From assembly GCF_037083825.1 (NCBI RefSeq), contig NZ_JBAPLU010000005.1:62001-126000 (forward strand): a stretch of 64,000 nt of DNA. The letters are read 5' to 3'. The position numbers and the translations under genes are program-made. Below are positions 9,621 to 19,855 of this stretch, one piece after another. Below the pieces are notes generated by a model, which searched no databases, had not been told where the DNA came from, and saw only the letters and a program-made list of their open reading frames with translations. Origin of the DNA: Klenkia sesuvii. GTDB taxonomy: Bacteria > Actinomycetota > Actinomycetes > Mycobacteriales > Geodermatophilaceae. Numbering within the stretch: position 1 is the stretch's first letter; each line of letters opens with the position of its first letter.

Positions 9621-10094
9621 TCAGGAGCCGAAGAGGCTCTCGGCGCACACCACGCGGTAGCCGGCAGCGAGGAAGCTGCGCATCGAGGCCGTGTTGGCCG
9701 GGGCCACCTGGGCCCACAGCGGCCCGTCGACCAGAGCCGGGGCGGCTGCGGCGAGCGCGGTGCCGAGACCGCGGCCCCGGGCGGCCGGGTCGACCTCGAT
9801 GCTGACCTCCCACCGGCCGCACAGCCCGCGGCCGAGCGAGAGCACCGCGGCGCCGCCAGGGGTGCCGAGCACCTGCACGTCGGTGCGGTGCCGGTGCGCC
9901 CGCTGCACCCGCAGGTGGCCGGGTCGGTGCAGTGGCTGCAACGGGATGGCCGGGGCCACCGGGGCGGCGGGTGCGACCAGCACGGCGTCCACCACGCCCG
10001 GTTCGACCCCGGTCTCGTCGGCCAGGGCGGTCAGGAACCGCGCCGACAGCGGCGCCGCGATCGGGTCCGGGGCGGCGGCGATCCACGCCTGCAC
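9621..10094 (-). CDS. GNAT-family N-acetyltransferase, 5' end probably interrupted by TGA
   Basis: The 157-residue frame from GTG 10094 carries a GNAT acetyl-CoA pyrophosphate loop (EVSIEVDPAARGRGLGTAL) and the later NTASMRSFLAAGYR segment, typical of acetyltransferases acting on small amines or protein N-termini. The same frame stays strongly coding-like upstream (G/C at nearly every third base) to a GTG at 10187 and is broken only by a TGA at 10128-10130. Without that stop the protein would have 188 residues, a usual GNAT length. So this is either a recent nonsense mutation with restart at 10094, a sequencing error, or a coincidence. The gene lies downstream of the suf terminator and converges with the membrane-protein gene. 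Substrate unknown. Confidence 0.65.
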   Translation of the reverse strand: MQAWIAAAPDPIAAPLSARFLTALADETGVEPGVVDAVLVAPAAPVAPAIPLQPLHRPGHLRVQRAHRHRTDVQVLGTPGGAAVLSLGRGLCGRWEVSIEVDPAARGRGLGTALAAAAPALVDGPLWAQVAPANTASMRSFLAAGYRVVCAESLFGS

Positions 10095-10149
10095 CCACCC
10101 CGGGTCGACGTCGGCGCCGACCCAGGTTCAAGCGGTGCCGCCCACGACG

Positions 10150-10179
10150 ACGGCCCGCGCCCCGAGGGGCGCGGGCCGT
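10150..10179 (-). terminator. Terminator of the suf operon
   Basis: Arms acggcccgcgcccc (10150-10163) and its reverse complement (10166-10179) form a very stable stem of about 13 bp with a 4-nt loop. It begins 61 nt beyond the stop of sufT (10241). No T-run, as usual in high-GC actinobacteria. It overlaps the putative original 5' end of the acetyltransferase gene. Confidence 0.7.
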
Positions 10180-10240
10180 ACCGTCACGCTTCCGTCAGCC
10201 GGCGGGTCGTCGCTCCGCACCAGCCGGTCGAGGAGCTCGT

Positions 10241-10630
10241 TCAGACCCGGAAGCCGAGCGCGCGGAGCTGCTCGCGGCCGTCGTCGGTGATCTTGTCCGG
10301 GCCCCACGGCGGCATCCAGACCCAGTTGATCCGGATGTCGTCGACCAGGCCGGGGCCGGGGCCGCCGGTGAGCGCCTGGCGGGCCTGGTCCTCGATGACG
10401 TCGGTCAACGGGCAGGCCGCCGAGGTCAGGGTCATGTCGATGACGGCGATGTTGTTCTCGTCGACGTCCAGCCCGTAGACCAGGCCCAGGTCGACGACGT
10501 TGACACCCAGCTCGGGGTCGACGACGTCGCGCATGGCCTCCTCGAGCTCCTCGAGGTCGGCCTTGATGACGGGCGCGGCAGAAGCCGCCGGGGCCGCCGG
10601 GGCCTCGGTGGTCGGGGTGCTCTCGGTCAT
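10241..10630 (-). CDS. sufT: SufT-like MIP18/DUF59 Fe-S assembly factor
   Basis: 129 residues. An Ala/Pro/Thr-rich N-terminus of about 20 residues precedes the MIP18 (DUF59) domain: LEEAMRDVVDPELGVNVVDLGLVYGLDV, then TLTSAACPLTDVIEDQ with the conserved Cys (C73), and the closing VWMPPWGPDKITDDGREQLRALGF. Such proteins help deliver Fe-S clusters to target enzymes. It is the last gene of the suf operon and its ATG overlaps the sufU stop by 4 bp. It is equivalent to Rv1466 in the mycobacterial operon. Confidence 0.92.
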   Translation of the reverse strand: MTESTPTTEAPAAPAASAAPVIKADLEELEEAMRDVVDPELGVNVVDLGLVYGLDVDENNIAVIDMTLTSAACPLTDVIEDQARQALTGGPGPGLVDDIRINWVWMPPWGPDKITDDGREQLRALGFRV

Positions 10631-11082
10631 GCTGCGGGTCCTCCCCAGGCTCGGGCGCTGGCGTCCTTGAGGGCCATCCAGCTCATCAGCGCGCACTTGA
10701 TGCGCGCGGGGTACTTGGACACACCGGCGAACGCGACGGCGTCCTCCAGGGTGTCCTCGAGCTCGTCGGCGACCGCCTGGTCGCCCTTGGCCTGCATGAG
10801 CTTCATGAAGTCGTCGCCGGTGGCCAGGGCGTCCTGCACGCTCTTCTCGACCACCAGGTCGTACATCGCCGACACCGACGCCTGGCTGATCGAGCAGCCC
10901 ATGCCCTCGTACGAGACGTCGGTGAGCGTGTCGCCGTCGACCTTCACCCGCAGGGTCACCTCGTCCCCGCACGTGGGGTTGACGTGGTGCACCTCGGCGT
11001 CGAACGGCTCGCGCAGACCGCGGCCGTGCGGGTTGCGGTAGTGGTCCAGGATGATCTCCTGGTACATGTCCTGCAGCTTCAT
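10627..11082 (-). CDS. sufU: SufU, sulfur acceptor/transfer protein
   Basis: 151 residues of the IscU-like SufU family. The three zinc/sulfur-handling cysteines are visible: C38 (NPTCGD, followed by D40), C63 (GMGCSISQAS) and C130 (ARIKCALMSW). In SUF systems without SufE, SufU takes the persulfide from SufS by zinc-ligand swapping and passes it to SufBCD. Four-base overlaps join it to sufS upstream and sufT downstream, so the ratio of these proteins is likely fixed by coupled translation. Confidence 0.95.
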   Translation of the reverse strand: MKLQDMYQEIILDHYRNPHGRGLREPFDAEVHHVNPTCGDEVTLRVKVDGDTLTDVSYEGMGCSISQASVSAMYDLVVEKSVQDALATGDDFMKLMQAKGDQAVADELEDTLEDAVAFAGVSKYPARIKCALMSWMALKDASARAWGGPAA

Positions 11083-12404
11083 CGGGCCTCCTCAGGCACG
11101 TCAACACCGAAGAAGCGCTGGGCATGCCGCACGCCCTCGACCAGCGCGTCGACGTCGTCGTAGCCGGTGTGCACGTAGAACGTGGCCCGGGTGGTGGCCG
11201 GCACGCCGTACCGGCGCACGACCGGCCACGCGCAGTGGTGCCCGACCCGGACGGCGATGCCCTGGTCGTCGAGCACCTGGCCGACGTCGTGCGGGTGGAT
11301 GCCCTCGACCGTGAAGCTGATCGCGCCACCGCGGGCCACCGTGTCGACCGGGCCGATGACCGTGACGCCGGGGATGGCCTGCAGCTGCGCCAGGGCGTAG
11401 GCGGTCAGCGCCTCCTCGTGGGCCAGCACGTTCTCCATGCCCAGCCCGGTGAGGTAGTCGCAGGCCGCGGCCAGGCCGACCACCTGCGCGGTCATCGGCA
11501 CCCCGGCCTCGAACCGCTGCGGCGGCGGGGCGAAGGTGCTGCCCTCCATGCGCACGACCTCGATCATCGAGCCGCCGGTGAGGAAGGGCGGCAGCGCCGC
11601 CAGCACCTCCGAACGACCCCACAGCACGCCGACGCCGGTGGGCCCGAGCATCTTGTGCCCGGAGAACACCAGGAAGTCCGCGCCCAGGGTGGACACGTCG
11701 ACCGGCTGGTGCGGCACCGACTGCGCGCCGTCGACCATCACCAGCGCCCCGACCTCGCGGGCACGGGCGATGATCGGCTCCAGCGGGGGCATGGTGCCGA
11801 GGATGTTCGACTGCTGGGTGACGGTGACCAGCTTGGTGCGCTCGTTGACCACCGTGTCCAGGTCGGAGAGGTCCAACCGGCCGTCGTCGGTCAGCCCGAT
11901 CCACCGGAGCGTGGCCCCGGTGCGCTCGCACAGCTGCTGCCAGGGCACGAGGTTGGCGTGGTGCTCCATCTCGGTCACCACGACCTCGTCGCCCTGCCCG
12001 ACCGCGTACCGGCGGAACTCGGGCTCCTTGGCCGTGGCGGCGTTGCTCATCGCGTAGGCGACGAGGTTGATCGACTCGGTGGAGTTCCGGGTGAGCACGA
12101 CCTCATCGGGCTGCCCGCCGATGAACGAGGCAATCGTCGCCCGGGCCGCCTCGTAGGCCTCGGTGGCCTCCTCGGCGAGGGCGTGCGCGCCGCGGTGGGG
12201 GGCGGCGTTGACGTTCTCGTAGAACCAGCGCTCGGCGTCGAGCACCTGGCGGGGCTTCTGCGAGGTGGCGCCGGAGTCGAGGTAGACCAGCCGCTTCCCG
12301 TCCCGGACCGTGCGGCCCAGGATTGGGAAGTCGGCCCGCACCGCCTCGACGTCCAGCGGGAGCGGTGCGCGCTCCGTCCCGGAGCGCGAGGCGGTCGCGG
12401 TCAT
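11079..12404 (-). CDS. sufS: SufS, group II cysteine desulfurase
   Basis: 441 residues, a PLP-dependent fold-type I enzyme that removes sulfur from L-cysteine to give alanine and an enzyme persulfide. The PLP lysine is K251 in SGHKMLGPTGVG. The pyridine-contacting Asp lies in VMVDGAQSVPH. The catalytic Cys is C391 in RVGHHCAWPV, on the short rigid loop typical of group II. ATG 12404 overlaps the sufC stop by 4 bp. An N-terminal extension of about 18 residues precedes the conserved VRADFPILGR. Confidence 0.96.
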   Translation of the reverse strand: MTATASRSGTERAPLPLDVEAVRADFPILGRTVRDGKRLVYLDSGATSQKPRQVLDAERWFYENVNAAPHRGAHALAEEATEAYEAARATIASFIGGQPDEVVLTRNSTESINLVAYAMSNAATAKEPEFRRYAVGQGDEVVVTEMEHHANLVPWQQLCERTGATLRWIGLTDDGRLDLSDLDTVVNERTKLVTVTQQSNILGTMPPLEPIIARAREVGALVMVDGAQSVPHQPVDVSTLGADFLVFSGHKMLGPTGVGVLWGRSEVLAALPPFLTGGSMIEVVRMEGSTFAPPPQRFEAGVPMTAQVVGLAAACDYLTGLGMENVLAHEEALTAYALAQLQAIPGVTVIGPVDTVARGGAISFTVEGIHPHDVGQVLDDQGIAVRVGHHCAWPVVRRYGVPATTRATFYVHTGYDDVDALVEGVRHAQRFFGVDVPEEAR

Positions 12405-13180
12405 GCGGCCTCGGTGCCCTTCAGGTACGCGGCGTAGCCCTCGTTCTCCAGCTTGTCGGCCAGCTCCTTGCCGCCCTCCTCGACGACCCGGCCGGCCACG
12501 AAGACGTGGACGAAGTCGGGCTCGATGTAGCGCAGGATGCGGGTGTAGTGCGTGATGAGCAGGACGCCGACGTCGTTGCCGGCCTTGGCCCGGTTGACGC
12601 CCTCGGAGACCACGCGCAGGGCGTCGACGTCCAGGCCCGAGTCGGTCTCGTCCAGGATCGCGATCTTCGGCTTGAGCAGGCCCATCTGCAGGATCTCGTG
12701 GCGCTTCTTCTCACCGCCGGAGAAGCCCTCGTTGACGTTGCGCTCGGCGAAGGCCGAGTCCATCTCCAGGGCCTCCATCTCGGTGCGCACGTCCTTGACC
12801 CAGGTGCGCAGCTTCGGGGCCTCGCCCGAGACGGCGGTCTTGGCGGTGCGCAGGAAGTTCGACACCGAGACGCCGGGGACCTCGACCGGGTACTGCATGG
12901 CCAGGAACAGGCCGGCGCGGGCGCGCTCGTCGACGCTCATCTCCAGCACGTCCTCGCCGTCGAGGGTGACCGTGCCGCCGGTGATCGTGTACTTGGGGTG
13001 CCCGGCGATGGAGTAGGCCAGCGTCGACTTGCCCGAGCCGTTGGGCCCCATGATCGCGTGGGTCTCGCCGCTGCGGATGGTGAGGTCGACGCCGCGGAGG
13101 ATCTCCTTGGCCTCGGCGCCCTCGCCCACGGTGACGTGCAGGTCGCGGATCTCCAGCACGCTGCCGGTGCTCTCGGTCAT
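12401..13180 (-). CDS. sufC: SufC, ATPase of the SufBCD scaffold
   Basis: A 259-residue soluble ABC ATPase. Walker A GPNGSGKST, the SufC-type signature NEGFSGGEKKRHEILQMG, Walker B AILDETDSGLD and the switch His in LLITHYTRILRYI are all present. ATP hydrolysis drives rearrangement of the SufB-SufD pair during cluster assembly. It begins 15 nt after the Rieske gene stop and overlaps sufS by 4 bp. The ribosome-binding site GAGAGAGG lies upstream of ATG 13180. Confidence 0.96.
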   Translation of the reverse strand: MTESTGSVLEIRDLHVTVGEGAEAKEILRGVDLTIRSGETHAIMGPNGSGKSTLAYSIAGHPKYTITGGTVTLDGEDVLEMSVDERARAGLFLAMQYPVEVPGVSVSNFLRTAKTAVSGEAPKLRTWVKDVRTEMEALEMDSAFAERNVNEGFSGGEKKRHEILQMGLLKPKIAILDETDSGLDVDALRVVSEGVNRAKAGNDVGVLLITHYTRILRYIEPDFVHVFVAGRVVEEGGKELADKLENEGYAAYLKGTEAA

Positions 13181-13195
13181 CTGGTGGTGCCTCTC

Positions 13196-13531
13196 TCAGT
13201 TCTCGGCCGCGGCGGTGTCGACGAGGACGTCGTCACCCTCCACGCGGACCGGGTGGGTGGTGACCGGCTTGTTGGCCGGCAGGTTGGTGGGCTCACCCGT
13301 GCGCAGGTCGAAGCACGACCCGTGCCAGGTGCACTCGATGGTGGGGACGCCGTCGACCATCTCGACCTCGCCCCCGTCGCTCAGCGGGTAGTCCTGGTGC
13401 GAGCACAGGTCGGTGAGGGCGTAGACCTCGCCGTCGTGCCGGGCGAGCACGAGCTCGACCCCGCCGACGACGACCGGGACGGCCTCGCCCTCGCCCACCT
13501 CGCTCAGCGCGCAGGCCCGCTGGAAGCTCAT
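13196..13531 (-). CDS. Rieske [2Fe-2S] ferredoxin-like protein of the suf operon
   Basis: 111 residues. The Rieske ligand set is complete: C43-S-H45 and C67-T-W-H70, with the usual spacing. The protein resembles NirD/BphF-type soluble ferredoxins (non-heme oxygenase ferredoxin subunits). Its place between sufD and sufC is common in actinobacterial suf operons, where it may serve as electron donor or as an Fe-S client; the role is inferred from context. The ATG overlaps the sufD stop by 4 bp. Confidence 0.92.
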   Translation of the reverse strand: MSFQRACALSEVGEGEAVPVVVGGVELVLARHDGEVYALTDLCSHQDYPLSDGGEVEMVDGVPTIECTWHGSCFDLRTGEPTNLPANKPVTTHPVRVEGDDVLVDTAAAEN

Positions 13532-14862
13532 GCCGGCTGCAGCTCCGACTCGGGGTGCTCCTGCTCCTCGAGGCCGGGCAGCGCACCGAGGCGCTGCTCG
13601 ATCGAGCCCATGAGCCGGTCGGCCAGCGCCGGGACACCGATCTTCTCCACCACGTCGGCGAAGAACCCGCGCACCACGAGGCGTCGAGCGGTCTCGGCGT
13701 CGATCCCGCGCGAGCAGAGGTAGAACAGCTGCTCGTCGTCGAACCGCCCGGTGGCGCTGGCGTGGCCGGCGCTGACGATCTCGCCGGTCTCGATCTCGAG
13801 GTTGGGCACCGAGTCGGCGCGGGCGCCGTCGGTGAGCACCAGGTTGCGGTTGAGCTCGTAGGTCTCGGTCCCGGTGGCGGCCGGGCGGATGCGGACGTCG
13901 CCGACCCACACCGTGTGCGCCTCCTCGCCCTGCAGCGCGCCCTTGTAGACGACGTTGCTGACGCAGTTGGGCGTCGAGTGGTCGACCCAGAGCCGGTGCT
14001 CCTGGTGCTGGGTCTCGTCGGCGAAGTACACGCCGGAGAGGTCGGCGGTGCCGCCGGTGCTCGTGTAGTCGACGTTGCTGACCAGGCGCACGAGGTCACC
14101 GCCCAGGGTCACCACGACCTGGGTGTAGGTGGCGTCGCGGCCGACGACGGCGTCGTACTGCCCGCCGTGCACCGCGCCGGGTGCCCAGTCCTGCACGCTG
14201 ACCAGCTCGACCTGGGCGCCGTCGCCGACGACCACGGCCACCCCGCCGGAGTAGGTGGCCTCGCCGGAGTGGTCGAGGACGACGGTGGCCGCGGCGTTCG
14301 CCCCGACCTCGACGACGGTCATGCCCCACACGACGTCGTCGGCCCCCGTGCCGCGCAGCGACAGGGTGACCGGGCGGTCGAGCTGGGCCTCGGCCGGGAC
14401 GCGCACGACGGTGGCGCCGCCGGCGTTGACCCGGGTGAGCGCCGCCAGGCGGTCGACCGGCTGGGGCAGGCCCGCGAGCAGGGGGTCGTCGGCGCCGACG
14501 GTGGTGAGCTCGACGCCGTCGGGCAGGTCGGTCTCGACCGAGAGCCGGGCGTCGGAGGCCGCCCCCTCCAGCAGCGGGCGGACCCGCTTCATGGGGGTGA
14601 AGCGCCATTCCTCCTCGCGGCCGGTGACGACCGGGAAGTCGTCGGGGTCGGTGGAGGTGAACCGCTCGGCCGGCGACCCGGTGGGCGCGGGCCCGCCGTG
14701 GCTGTGCGCACCGGCCGGGCCGCCGGTGCCCGCGGCGGGCGTGGTCGGCGGGCCGGCCTGCGCGCCGACGCCGTCGGCGAAAAGCTCGCTGGCCAGCGCG
14801 GCGGACTCGGCCGGCCCGGCGACGGTGGCCGGCTCGGTCGGGGTCGTGTTGGAGTCGGTCAT
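13528..14862 (-). CDS. sufD: SufD, scaffold subunit
   Basis: 444 residues. A Gly/Pro/His-rich N-terminal region (1-65, including AGAHSHGGPAPTG) looks disordered. It is followed by the EEWRFTPMKRVRPLLEG entry motif and the right-handed parallel beta-helix core of SufB/SufD proteins. The C-terminal SRGIDAETARRLVVRGFFADVVEKI helix region pairs with SufC. SufD partners SufB in the SufBC2D scaffold and helps iron entry. ATG 14862 overlaps the TGA of sufB by one base. Confidence 0.94.
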   Translation of the reverse strand: MTDSNTTPTEPATVAGPAESAALASELFADGVGAQAGPPTTPAAGTGGPAGAHSHGGPAPTGSPAERFTSTDPDDFPVVTGREEEWRFTPMKRVRPLLEGAASDARLSVETDLPDGVELTTVGADDPLLAGLPQPVDRLAALTRVNAGGATVVRVPAEAQLDRPVTLSLRGTGADDVVWGMTVVEVGANAAATVVLDHSGEATYSGGVAVVVGDGAQVELVSVQDWAPGAVHGGQYDAVVGRDATYTQVVVTLGGDLVRLVSNVDYTSTGGTADLSGVYFADETQHQEHRLWVDHSTPNCVSNVVYKGALQGEEAHTVWVGDVRIRPAATGTETYELNRNLVLTDGARADSVPNLEIETGEIVSAGHASATGRFDDEQLFYLCSRGIDAETARRLVVRGFFADVVEKIGVPALADRLMGSIEQRLGALPGLEEQEHPESELQPA

Positions 14863-16298
14863 CAGCCGACGGCACCTTCCATCTGCAGCTCGATCAGGCG
14901 GTTCAGCTCGAGGGCGTACTCCATGGGCAGCTCGCGGGCGATCGGCTCGACGAAGCCGCGCACGACCATCGCCATCGCCTCGTCCTCGGACAGACCGCGG
15001 CTCATCAGGTAGAAGAGCTGGTCCTCGCTGACCCGGGAGACCGTGGCCTCGTGGCCCATGGCGACGTCGTCCTCGCGGACGTCGACGTAGGGGTAGGTGT
15101 CCGAGCGGCTGATGGTGTCGACCAGCAGCGCGTCGCACTTCACCGTCGACCTCGACCCGTGGGCGCCCTCGTCGATCTGCACGAGACCGCGGTAGGAGGT
15201 GCGGCCACCGCCCCGGGCGACGGACTTGCTCACGATGGTCGAGGAGGTGTGCGGGGCGGCGTGCACCATCTTGGCGCCGGCGTCCTGGTGCTGGCCCTCG
15301 CCGGCGAAGGCGATGCTCATGACCTCGCCCTTGGCGTGCTCGCCGGTCATCCAGACGGCCGGGTACTTCATCGTCACCTTGGAGCCGATGTTGCCGTCGA
15401 CCCACTCCATGGTCGCGCCCTCGTGGGCCACGGCCCGCTTGGTGACCAGGTTGTAGACGTTGTTCGACCAGTTCTGGATGGTCGTGTACCGGCAGCGCGC
15501 GTTCTTCTTCACGACGATCTCGACGACCGCCGAGTGCAGCGAGTCGCTCTTGTAGATCGGGGCGGTGCAGCCCTCGACGTAGTGCACGTAGGCGCCCTCG
15601 TCGATGACCATCAGGGTGCGCTCGAACTGACCCATGTTCTCGGTGTTGATCCGGAAGTAGGCCTGCAGCGGGATCTCGACGTGCACGCCCGGCGGCACGT
15701 AGATGAAGGAGCCACCCGACCACACGGCCGTGTTCAGCGCGGCGAACTTGTTGTCGCCGGACGGGATGACCGAGCCGAAGTACTCGCGGAAGAGGTCCTC
15801 GTGCTCGCGCAGCGCGGTGTCGGTGTCCAGGAACAGGACGCCCTGCTCCTCGAGGTCCTCGCGGATCTTGTGGTAGACGACCTCGGACTCGTACTGCGCG
15901 GCCACCCCGGCGATCAGCCGCTGCTTCTCGGCCTCGGGGATGCCCAGCTTGTCGTAGGTGTTCTTGATGTCCTCGGGCAGCTCGTCCCAGCTGGCCGCCT
16001 GGGCCTCGGTGGAGCGCACGAAGTACTTGATGTTCTGGAAGTCGATGCCGGAGAGGTCCGAGCCCCAGTCGGGCATGGGCTTCTTGCCGAAGAGCTTGAG
16101 CGCCTTCAGCCGACGCTCGAGCATCCACTCGGGCTCGTTCTTGCGCGCGGAGATGTCGCGGACGACGTCCTCGTTCAGCCCGCGCTTGGCCGAGGCGCCG
16201 GCGGTGTCGGCGTCGGCCCAGCCGTACTGGTAGCGGCCGAGCTGGTCGATCTGCTCGTCCTGGGTCAGCGGCGTGGTGGGCTGCTGGGTGGTGGTCAT
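14862..16298 (-). CDS. sufB: SufB, Fe-S scaffold subunit (no intein)
   Basis: 478 residues, the standard length. Conserved blocks include KNEPEWMLERRLKAL, the PPGVHVEIPLQAYFRIN strand, VHYVEGCTAPIYKSDSLHSAV with the conserved Cys, and the C-terminal SRGLSEDEAMAMVVRGFVEPI. SufB holds the nascent cluster on the SufBC2D complex. M. tuberculosis SufB carries an intein; none is present here. ATG 16298 has GAGAGGA upstream and overlaps the sufR stop by 4 bp, so sufR and the assembly genes form one transcription unit. Confidence 0.96.
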   Translation of the reverse strand: MTTTQQPTTPLTQDEQIDQLGRYQYGWADADTAGASAKRGLNEDVVRDISARKNEPEWMLERRLKALKLFGKKPMPDWGSDLSGIDFQNIKYFVRSTEAQAASWDELPEDIKNTYDKLGIPEAEKQRLIAGVAAQYESEVVYHKIREDLEEQGVLFLDTDTALREHEDLFREYFGSVIPSGDNKFAALNTAVWSGGSFIYVPPGVHVEIPLQAYFRINTENMGQFERTLMVIDEGAYVHYVEGCTAPIYKSDSLHSAVVEIVVKKNARCRYTTIQNWSNNVYNLVTKRAVAHEGATMEWVDGNIGSKVTMKYPAVWMTGEHAKGEVMSIAFAGEGQHQDAGAKMVHAAPHTSSTIVSKSVARGGGRTSYRGLVQIDEGAHGSRSTVKCDALLVDTISRSDTYPYVDVREDDVAMGHEATVSRVSEDQLFYLMSRGLSEDEAMAMVVRGFVEPIARELPMEYALELNRLIELQMEGAVG

Positions 16299-17089
16299 GC
16301 GGGCGTCCTCTCCCGGGCTGACTGGGGGGTGGGGCTCGGTGCGGGGCGTGCGCCGTGCCGTGCTGGCGCCGCCCGCTCGATGGGTGAAGGGCGTGGGCCC
16401 CGGCTGGTGTTCCCGGGGATGTGGGTGGTGCAGATGCCGTCGCCGTGGGCGATGGTGGCCAGCCGCTGCACGTGCGTGCCGACCAGCCGGCCGATCACCG
16501 CGGTCTCGGCCTCGCACAGCTGCGGGAACTCGGCCGCGACGTGCGCCACCGGGCAGTGGTGCTGGCACAGCTGCCCGCCGCTGGAGATCGCCGAGGCCGA
16601 GGCAGCGTAGCCCTCGGCCGTCAGCGCCTCGGCGAGCACCTGCGCCCGGTCGACGGGGGCGCTCGAGGTGGTGGCGGCCCGCGCGACGGCGGTGGAGCAG
16701 CGCTCCTCCAGCCCGGCCAGCTGCTGCTCGGCGACGTCGCGGACGGCGTCGGCGCCGCCGTGCGCGGCGACGAACCGCAGCGCGGTGAGGGCCAGGTCGT
16801 CGTAGGCGTGCGGGAAGCCCGCGCGGCCGGCGTCGGTGAGCACGAAGTGCCGGGCCGGGCGGCCCCGGCCGCGAACCGAGCCGGGCAGGGCCCGCTCGGC
16901 GGCGCGGCCCTCGGCGACGAGGGAGTCCAGGTGCCGGCGGACGGCGGCCGGGGAGACGCCCAGGCGGCCGGCGAGCTCGGTGGCGGTCTGGGCGCCGTGC
17001 TCGAGCAGCAGGCCGGTGACACGGTCCCGCGTGCGCCCGTCGTCGGGGGTCGCCGACGGCCGGGCGGACGACACCGCGTTGGATTCCAC
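16295..17089 (-). CDS. sufR: SufR-type Fe-S-sensing repressor
   Basis: 264 residues. An N-terminal winged helix (about 20-90; TATELAGRLGVSPAAVRRHLDSLVAEG) is followed by a regulatory domain with C175, C179 and C192 (CQHHCPVAHVAAEFPQLC), the cluster-ligand pattern of SufR. It is expected to repress the suf operon when loaded with a cluster. A 45-residue Pro/Ala/Arg-rich tail follows. The start is GTG 17089: no Shine-Dalgarno sequence is seen, a -10-like CACACT lies 6 nt upstream, and the operator repeat straddles the start, so the mRNA is probably leaderless and autorepressed. It is equivalent to Rv1460. Confidence 0.92.
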   Translation of the reverse strand: MESNAVSSARPSATPDDGRTRDRVTGLLLEHGAQTATELAGRLGVSPAAVRRHLDSLVAEGRAAERALPGSVRGRGRPARHFVLTDAGRAGFPHAYDDLALTALRFVAAHGGADAVRDVAEQQLAGLEERCSTAVARAATTSSAPVDRAQVLAEALTAEGYAASASAISSGGQLCQHHCPVAHVAAEFPQLCEAETAVIGRLVGTHVQRLATIAHGDGICTTHIPGNTSRGPRPSPIERAAPARHGARPAPSPTPQSARERTPA

Positions 17090-17100
17090 AACACGAGTGT
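17086..17100 (-). promoter_or_regulatory. SufR-like operator overlapping the sufR start
   Basis: On the minus strand ACACT-CGTGT-TGTGG covers the last bases of the promoter and the GTG start codon. This matches the ACACT-N5-TGTGA inverted repeat that I recall for the mycobacterial SufR operator in 9 of 10 fixed positions. A TTGCGA sequence stands 16 nt upstream of CACACT and could be the -35 element. Confidence 0.6.
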
Positions 17101-17152
17101 GCGCTATTTCCCGGACGTCGCAAGCAAGGACGACCTAACCCGAACGCCCAGC

Positions 17153-17190
17153 CCACGGGGGGTGCCGGCCGCCGCCGGCACCCCCCGTGG
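17153..17190. terminator. Strong terminator after the clpC-like gene
   Basis: Perfect 17-bp arms (17153-17169 and 17174-17190) with a 4-nt loop cgcc lie 15 nt past the clpC-like stop. The symmetric stem would also stop readthrough from the opposite strand. It insulates the clpC-like gene from sufR. Confidence 0.8.
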
Positions 17191-17204
17191 CACCCCGTGC
17201 CAGG

Positions 17205-19664
<2,460 letters not shown>

Positions 19665-19842
19665 GGAGTGCGCTCCAGGGTTGTCGGCCTGCGCCGACCC
19701 GGTGGCCGGGTCTCGACCGGGGTCGTGCGCCGCGGGGGTGGGAGCCGTCAGCCGTCGCTGTCCGGGGCCCTGCGCTGTGGTGTGCAGCGCGCCCGCCACC
19801 CCTGTCCTTCCCGTGTGCGCCCAGGGCGAACACGCAGCCACC

Positions 19843-19848
19843 TACCCT
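19843..19848 (+). promoter_or_regulatory. Probable -10 element of ctaA (leaderless)
   Basis: TACCCT ends 7 nt before GTG 19856 with no Shine-Dalgarno sequence between. No clear -35 hexamer is seen 17 nt upstream. Confidence 0.4.
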
Positions 19849-19855
19849 GGGTGGC

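Noticed and set aside
14862..16298. Possible intein in SufB, as in M. tuberculosis.
   Set aside because: The coding region is a standard 478 codons with no splicing motifs.
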